Assembly (NCBI RefSeq): GCF_030272615.1
Contig: NC_081405.1
Location: 18,930,547-18,994,546, forward strand
DNA: 64,000 nucleotides
Direction: 5' to 3'
Source: Cryptomeria japonica
Taxonomy: Eukaryota > Streptophyta > Pinopsida > Cupressales > Cupressaceae
Under the pieces are notes generated by a model. That model saw only the letters and a list, made by a program, of their open reading frames with translations. It did not search any database and was not told the origin of the DNA. Below are positions 59,100 to 64,000 of the stretch, in pieces. How positions within the stretch are numbered: the stretch's first letter is position 1; the number at the start of each line of letters is the position of its first letter. Both the position numbers and the translations under genes were made by a program.

Positions 59100-60460
59100 T
59101 GTAATAACCCACTTAACTTAATCCAAAAATCTCAACTGATTTTTTTTTTGATATATAAATTATAATTTCTTATTCTTACTTATTCTAATTGTGTTTGATT
59201 CAATCACACACTCAGGTATATCTATCCAGATGGGATAGGCATCCATCCAATCGGGATGGGCATCTAACCATACGGGTTAGGCATCTATCCATACAGGACT
59301 AGGAATCTAACCATACAAGCTAGGCATATGTCCATATGGGGCAGGAAGTTTCATCTATTCAATCCGGGATAGGCATCTACCCAAATGGGGTAGGCATCTA
59401 TTCATAAGAATAGGATACGCTCTAGCCAGAGACTTTAGACTCATCGGGACTATCTGAGTCCTGAGCCACTCTCTAAAGACTACACTCCCCTACTAGGAGT
59501 GCACCGAGGTCGCCGTCCTTAGGAGTATAAAAATAATTACATAAACAAGTTTGAGTTCTGCCTCAGAATTCAGCCTAAAGCCTCGAGAAGTCAAGCGAAT
59601 CCATACGAGATTCCTTCTGAGTATGCATTGAATTAGTTTTAACCTTTCAATTAGTATTTGCACCATTTTATTGAAAGACCAAGGAGCTTCGAGAACCAAC
59701 TACTCACCCATAACCAAATCCTAATTCCCATCCCCAAACGCCTAAGTACAAGGGACAACTTCATCCCTAGATTTCTTACATACCCGTTTTGGCACGGGAT
59801 CAAGGCATAAAGTATGTAGTTCTGGTTTCTAACTATGGTTTAATGTAAATTGTGTGGTGGGTATGCAACCCTTTCTAGGGTCAATGTCCCAGATAGTTTC
59901 GCTGCAGTTGCTACCCACGATGGTAGCTCTATAGCAAAAAGGCTCTCAAGGTGGCCTTTCGCTTGTGGCCTAAAATAACTAAGTCCTATTTCCCATTAAA
60001 AATGTCACCCTTAAACTGTTATCATCTTCTAAAAATCATCAAGAGATAAATTCCAAATCATCACACACCACCAAGCCCTAATGGGGTTTTCTAAGGTTTA
60101 ACTGAGCAGATGTAAATTCATTTTTAAAATTATCTTTTTAGAGTATCAATCCAAGGGGGATTACCCGCCCCTTGGATTTTTAAATTCCATATGATCCTTA
60201 TTTCTCCTCGACGATTTATAGGGACGATGCCACAGACGTCATTGTAGCAGCTTTATTAGGCGTTAAGTGCAGTAGTTCAACACAACGACATTACCCATAA
60301 GCGTGACCCAGAGGCACCATAGATATCGAACGCTGCTAAGGTTTTGGTTTCATATCCTCTTGTTTAGTTGTCTAACTAAGAATCTAATTTTAAATTCACG
60401 AATCTTATGTAAAGCAATATACTAATACAATCATGAAAACGAAACTATAATATACTTGAA
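59100..60460 (+). repeat. Possible LTR-type repeat, borders uncertain
   Basis: Composition is more balanced than on either side, starting tgtaataacccacttaact at 59100. A TATA-like tataaaaataa lies at 59526. No partner copy or duplication was found, so this is a guess from composition and layout. Confidence 0.3.
59222..59400. repeat. Minisatellite of about 21 bp
   Basis: Degenerate units of the form gggataggcatctatccata, about eight copies, with a short break near 59345-59360. Unit length varies between about 20 and 22 bp. Confidence 0.75.
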
Positions 60461-60466
60461 TGAGTG

Positions 60467-61446
60467 ACTCACAATACTGGTTCCCACTTTTTGGTATATC
60501 CTGATTTTTGTTGAAGCCATACATTTTTAAAAAAAATAATGATTTAATCTTTAAAAGGTCCCATTTGAAGTAATTAATTGAAGAGAGTTAGATGAAAGGC
60601 TCTTAAATCAAAATTTCTTGGATAGAACCTCTCTACTTCTAAATCATACTTGCAATGCAGTCTCCTTTGCATCTATCAAATGCTGATAAAAAACCAATTT
60701 TACATTAGCTTTTGGGGGGTCAAATGAATTCATTCAAAAGTTTTCTTTTTTTAAAAGTATTTAGTCCTTATTATAAGCTTTCCAAATAATATAATTGTCA
60801 ATATATTTAATTTGATTAATATATTTTTGTTTTGTTTCTTATGAATGTAGGTTTTTCACCGAACATGAACTTTGTTCAATGCATTGGGAAAAATAGTAAA
60901 CTAATTCAAAAAATATCTAGAAAATATCCATGTCCTAGGTATTAATGTCTCCTTTCTAACAAAAAAATAAAATTGAAGTTTGATATATATAGAACAAGTT
61001 ATGTGTTCAAACATACACCTATATCTAAATTATAATTAGTCGGACTTCAAAACTAAATAAAATAAAAAAATATTCAACATATCACTATCAAAACAACTGC
61101 ATGCCCTGGGTATTGATGTTGCAAACCAAAATTCAAAAGAATTAAGTTTTTATCATTTATAGAAAAAAAGTCATGCGTTTCAGGATGCACATCACTTTTA
61201 AAAAATGTTGTTTGCTATAAAAAACAACTTTTCAAGGGAGATGGAAAAAACAATGAAATTTTATTCAAAACAATCTTCAAAAAATATATTTATAATCTGC
61301 AAACAAGATGTTACAAATCACTAGTTTACATCAACTTCAAATTCTTAATGGTTTAAAAGTTATAGGTGTTGGGAAGTGAAGGTTTTTTTCAAAATGTTCA
61401 TCTAAGTGTCAAAGTTGGTCAAAAAGTGGGAACCAATATGGTGAGT
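60467..61446. mobile_element. Candidate non-autonomous DNA transposon with 27-bp inverted ends
   Basis: 60467-60493 and the reverse complement of 61420-61446 agree at 25 of 27 positions (core tggttcccactttttg). The 980-bp interior has no coding region. It includes an imperfect internal duplication (atgtcctaggtattaatgt at about 60929 and atgccctgggtattgatgt at about 61100). No clear target duplication is visible, so the superfamily is open. Confidence 0.55.
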
Positions 61447-63149
61447 TCACCAGTTGTAAGGAATTTTTGCTTGAAAACTTGTAATATTATAACTTATGGA
61501 AAAGATTGAAAAACTTCTTGGAAGGTACTAAATTTCTTAAAGAAAATCCAATGCCTGGGTAGAAGGGCCTTAGAAATGAATTTTAACACTTACCTAATTG
61601 AAGGAAAAACTTAATATTAATAAGCTTGAAAGTAACCACATTATTGATAACCATCTAATTCTTCCACTTGAAGCAACATAAATTCTATCTTTAATTATTT
61701 CCCTCAAATGATAACCTTACTTTAAATATGAATCTTAATGCTTGAAAGACACTAATTTGCTTAAAGAAAATTAAATTATCTAATAATAATACTTTGAAAA
61801 AAAATTAATATTCACTTGTTTGAAGGAAAAAGAAAAGAACTATTAATGATAAGCTTTGATAACCACAATATTTTAATCACTAATTGTTCGAAAATAATAT
61901 TAGAAGAGGGTCTAATACTTGCTAATCAACTAACATAAAATAAAGACCCTAAGCAATTTGAATCAATCTTCTTCTAGTTGCTTTACAACCAGTGTCAATT
62001 CCTTTGCAATATTATAAGAGATAACTAACTAATTCTTCCACTTGAAGTAACGTTTTACCCTTAGATATTTTCTACAAAACAATAACTTTATAATTTTCAA
62101 TTTCTTTACTTCAATTTAATTCTCTGAGTGGTCATAGGATATGTTTCTTGAAAACTCATTTTCTTGATAAGGATAAGAATCCAATAATCTAGAACAATTA
62201 ATTCTAACTTAATTAAAACTAAGTTCGTTAGACATATACAAAGAATGTGATTACTTGATTTGAGATTCACAAGATAAGTCAAGCCTTATGTTAAATGATT
62301 TTAGGTTTGATACTCTTTTGGTTTTCAAGTAAAGTTTCTCCACTTCCCAACTAATATTAATGTTCTAACAAAAATAGATTGTACTATGAAGCTCAACTAT
62401 GAAAATCACCTCTACCTTAAATGTAACTCTTCCTTTTACTAGTCTCATGTTCCCTTAAAGTTAGGAGACAAATTTGACTACTATTAGATTTGACTATTAT
62501 AAATGACTTGATTATTTAAATATTCAACCTACTACTACTAAGAGACTACTATCCAAATTGAGAAAGGTTGTTATATCTAGCTTATTGTAACTTGTATGAT
62601 AACATCAGTTATGTAACTTGCATGATGCTTGAAGTAGACAATTGGTCGAGGACTATTCATCTGAGCATGAACATATTAAATTTAAATTGATGATCATAGC
62701 GATATATACTAATAATTCATAATGAATTGAAATGCCAGCTAGCAACCCCAATAAATCTCATCTAACTAAATGATTCTGAATTACAAGTGGGTTGTAACCA
62801 AATAAAAGTTTACCAACCAAAATTTGCTTAGAAAGTAAAGTTTTCAAATTATTAATTAATAGGTAGTTCTAAAATAAATTGAAAATATTATTGATCGATA
62901 ACTCCAAACTATAAAATTTTAATTGAAAGTATTGATTGTCGAATATAAACCCTTATAAACAAATATGATCATTTGTTAGCAATACAATTAATTGTCAACT
63001 ATATAAATAATCAAATCAATTTCATATTATAATTTTGTAAGGTTACTGAGCCAAATTATAACTTAATCAAATAAAATTTATAACAAAATTTATTTAAATC
63101 CACTTATAAATTATAAATAAGTCATCTAATCCAAATTATAGTTCATTTT
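61447..63149. other. AT-rich intergenic stretch
   Basis: About 1.7 kb without a supported gene, LTR or RNA. It contains scattered ttgaaggaaaaa and aatttgcttaaagaaaat words that recur but do not form a clean array. Confidence 0.45.
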
Positions 63150-64000
63150 GGGGCCGAAGCTCTGGGGGGCGAGGCGAGTGTCAGTGTATTGGGGCAGCTG
63201 ATTCCTCTGTAGGGGTGGTTTGTCTTTGGAACCCTTTAAGGATTCGCCCTGTCTAGTGGGTTGCTTCTAGATCTTCGTTATCTGGGGTTGTCTCTACTCT
63301 TGAGACTAGGGATTATATCTTGTTTACTAACATCGATGCCCCCATTGATCTTCAGGGTAAGCATAACTTATGGTTTCATACTTCTTGTATGTGAAGGCTA
63401 GTCCCTTTTCATCCTTGGATTATGGTGAGAGATTTCAATGCCATCCTTGAGTTGAGTGAGAAGAAGGGGAGTGTTATGTGATTGGAACCTTCTTCTTTCC
63501 TTTTATGGGATAGTATATCTCCGTTGCATCTTGTTAACATTAAGTTTGGTAATGGTTTGTTCACTTGGAACAATAGGAGGGTGGGGGAGTATTGGATTGC
63601 GAAGAGATTGGATCGATTTCTGGTTTCCAGTTTTTGGGTTGGTGGGGGGTGGTCCACAAGTTCTGAGATCCTTGACTGGAGAGGGTCAGACCACTGGCCC
63701 ATCAAGTTGGTTTCTTCTTCTGCTCGGGTCGCTCACTCTCCTTCATTCAAATTCCAACTTATGTGGCTTTGGGATCCTGTTTTGCAGGCTCTTGTAGCAG
63801 AGTGGTGGAGGAAGGGGAGGTCGGCCTTTGGCACTGCTATGAACACTTTTGCCAAACAGCTGTAATTTGTTAAGTTTCAGCTTAAAAAGTGGAACCCTCA
63901 AGGTTTCAGTAACATTTTTCATGCTAATAAAGCTGCTTAAATAGTGTTGAATGGCATCACTAGTGAAATCAGAGAGCATGGTTTGTCTGAAGCCTTGCTT
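63150..64000 (+). pseudogene. LINE endonuclease fragment, running off the window
   Basis: Plus-strand L1-type ORF2. The first part has C-L-W-N-P-L (about 63215), then R-D-F-N-A-I-L-E-L-S-E-K-K-G (63430), F-T-W-N-N-R-R, R-L-D-R-F-L-V-S and G-S-D-H-W-P-I (63680-63705), all endonuclease landmarks. Stops near 63390, 63478 and 63863 and a frame change near 63475 show decay. The left edge near 63150 is a sharp shift from AT-rich DNA and probably a 5' truncation. Reverse transcriptase would lie to the right. Confidence 0.8.

Overview
The window is plant nuclear DNA dominated by transposable elements. Copia and Gypsy LTR retrotransposons with plant primer-binding sites, L1-type LINEs carrying DUF4283 and RNase H domains, a tRNA-like SINE and a plant PADRE (DUF4228) gene all point to a seed plant. 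The deep nesting, old LTR pairs, AT-rich DNA and element types suggest a large gymnosperm (conifer-like) genome; that placement is inference. I see one plausible host gene, a 170-codon PADRE protein at 48176-48688. No rRNA, tRNA gene or CRISPR array is evident.

Positions 1-44690 are a stack of nested insertions whose boundaries can be read from target-site duplications (TSDs). The outer layer is the 3' end of a Copia element: polypurine tract near 2541 and an LTR in pieces at 2552-3214, 34938-35158 and 42431-42436. A Gypsy element with gag and protease but no reverse transcriptase (3215-34932, TSD ctatg) lies in that LTR. Its 5' LTR is split by a Copia element (4153-9789, TSD atcat), whose gag is split by a LINE fragment (6030-7451, 12-bp TSD). 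Its 3' LTR is split by an 18.25-kb Tat-lineage Gypsy element (16572-34823, TSD gtaat). A 5'-truncated LINE on the minus strand (35159-42422, TSD ggactatg) sits further along in the same outer LTR. The end of another Gypsy element follows (42437-about 44690).

The Tat-lineage element is the most interesting object. Its gag-pol (21083-28483) is one uninterrupted frame with about two dozen stop codons and no visible frameshift. On the opposite strand it carries a spliced gene for a Plant Mobile Domain (PMD) protein, with a TATA box at 33046-33056, a 19-codon first exon, a 1,007-bp intron and a long second exon. An 8-bp core (TAGCGCAT) repeats at strict 21/18-bp spacing both in the sense leader (18119-18352, 19864-20189) and, in the same orientation relative to the antisense gene, inside that gene's intron (32358-32814). 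The minus-strand LINE carries a third reading frame downstream of its RNase H domain; a relative of it survives in the LINE fragment at 6030-7451.

From 44.7 to 64 kb the DNA is AT-rich. It holds a SINE, a 146-bp satellite with two higher-order arrangements, the PADRE gene, diverged local repeats, a short minus-strand Copia with a solo Gypsy LTR in its own LTR, a decayed transposon-type coding region (57590-58860), a roughly 21-bp minisatellite, a 980-bp element with 27-bp inverted ends, and the endonuclease part of a plus-strand LINE running off the right edge.
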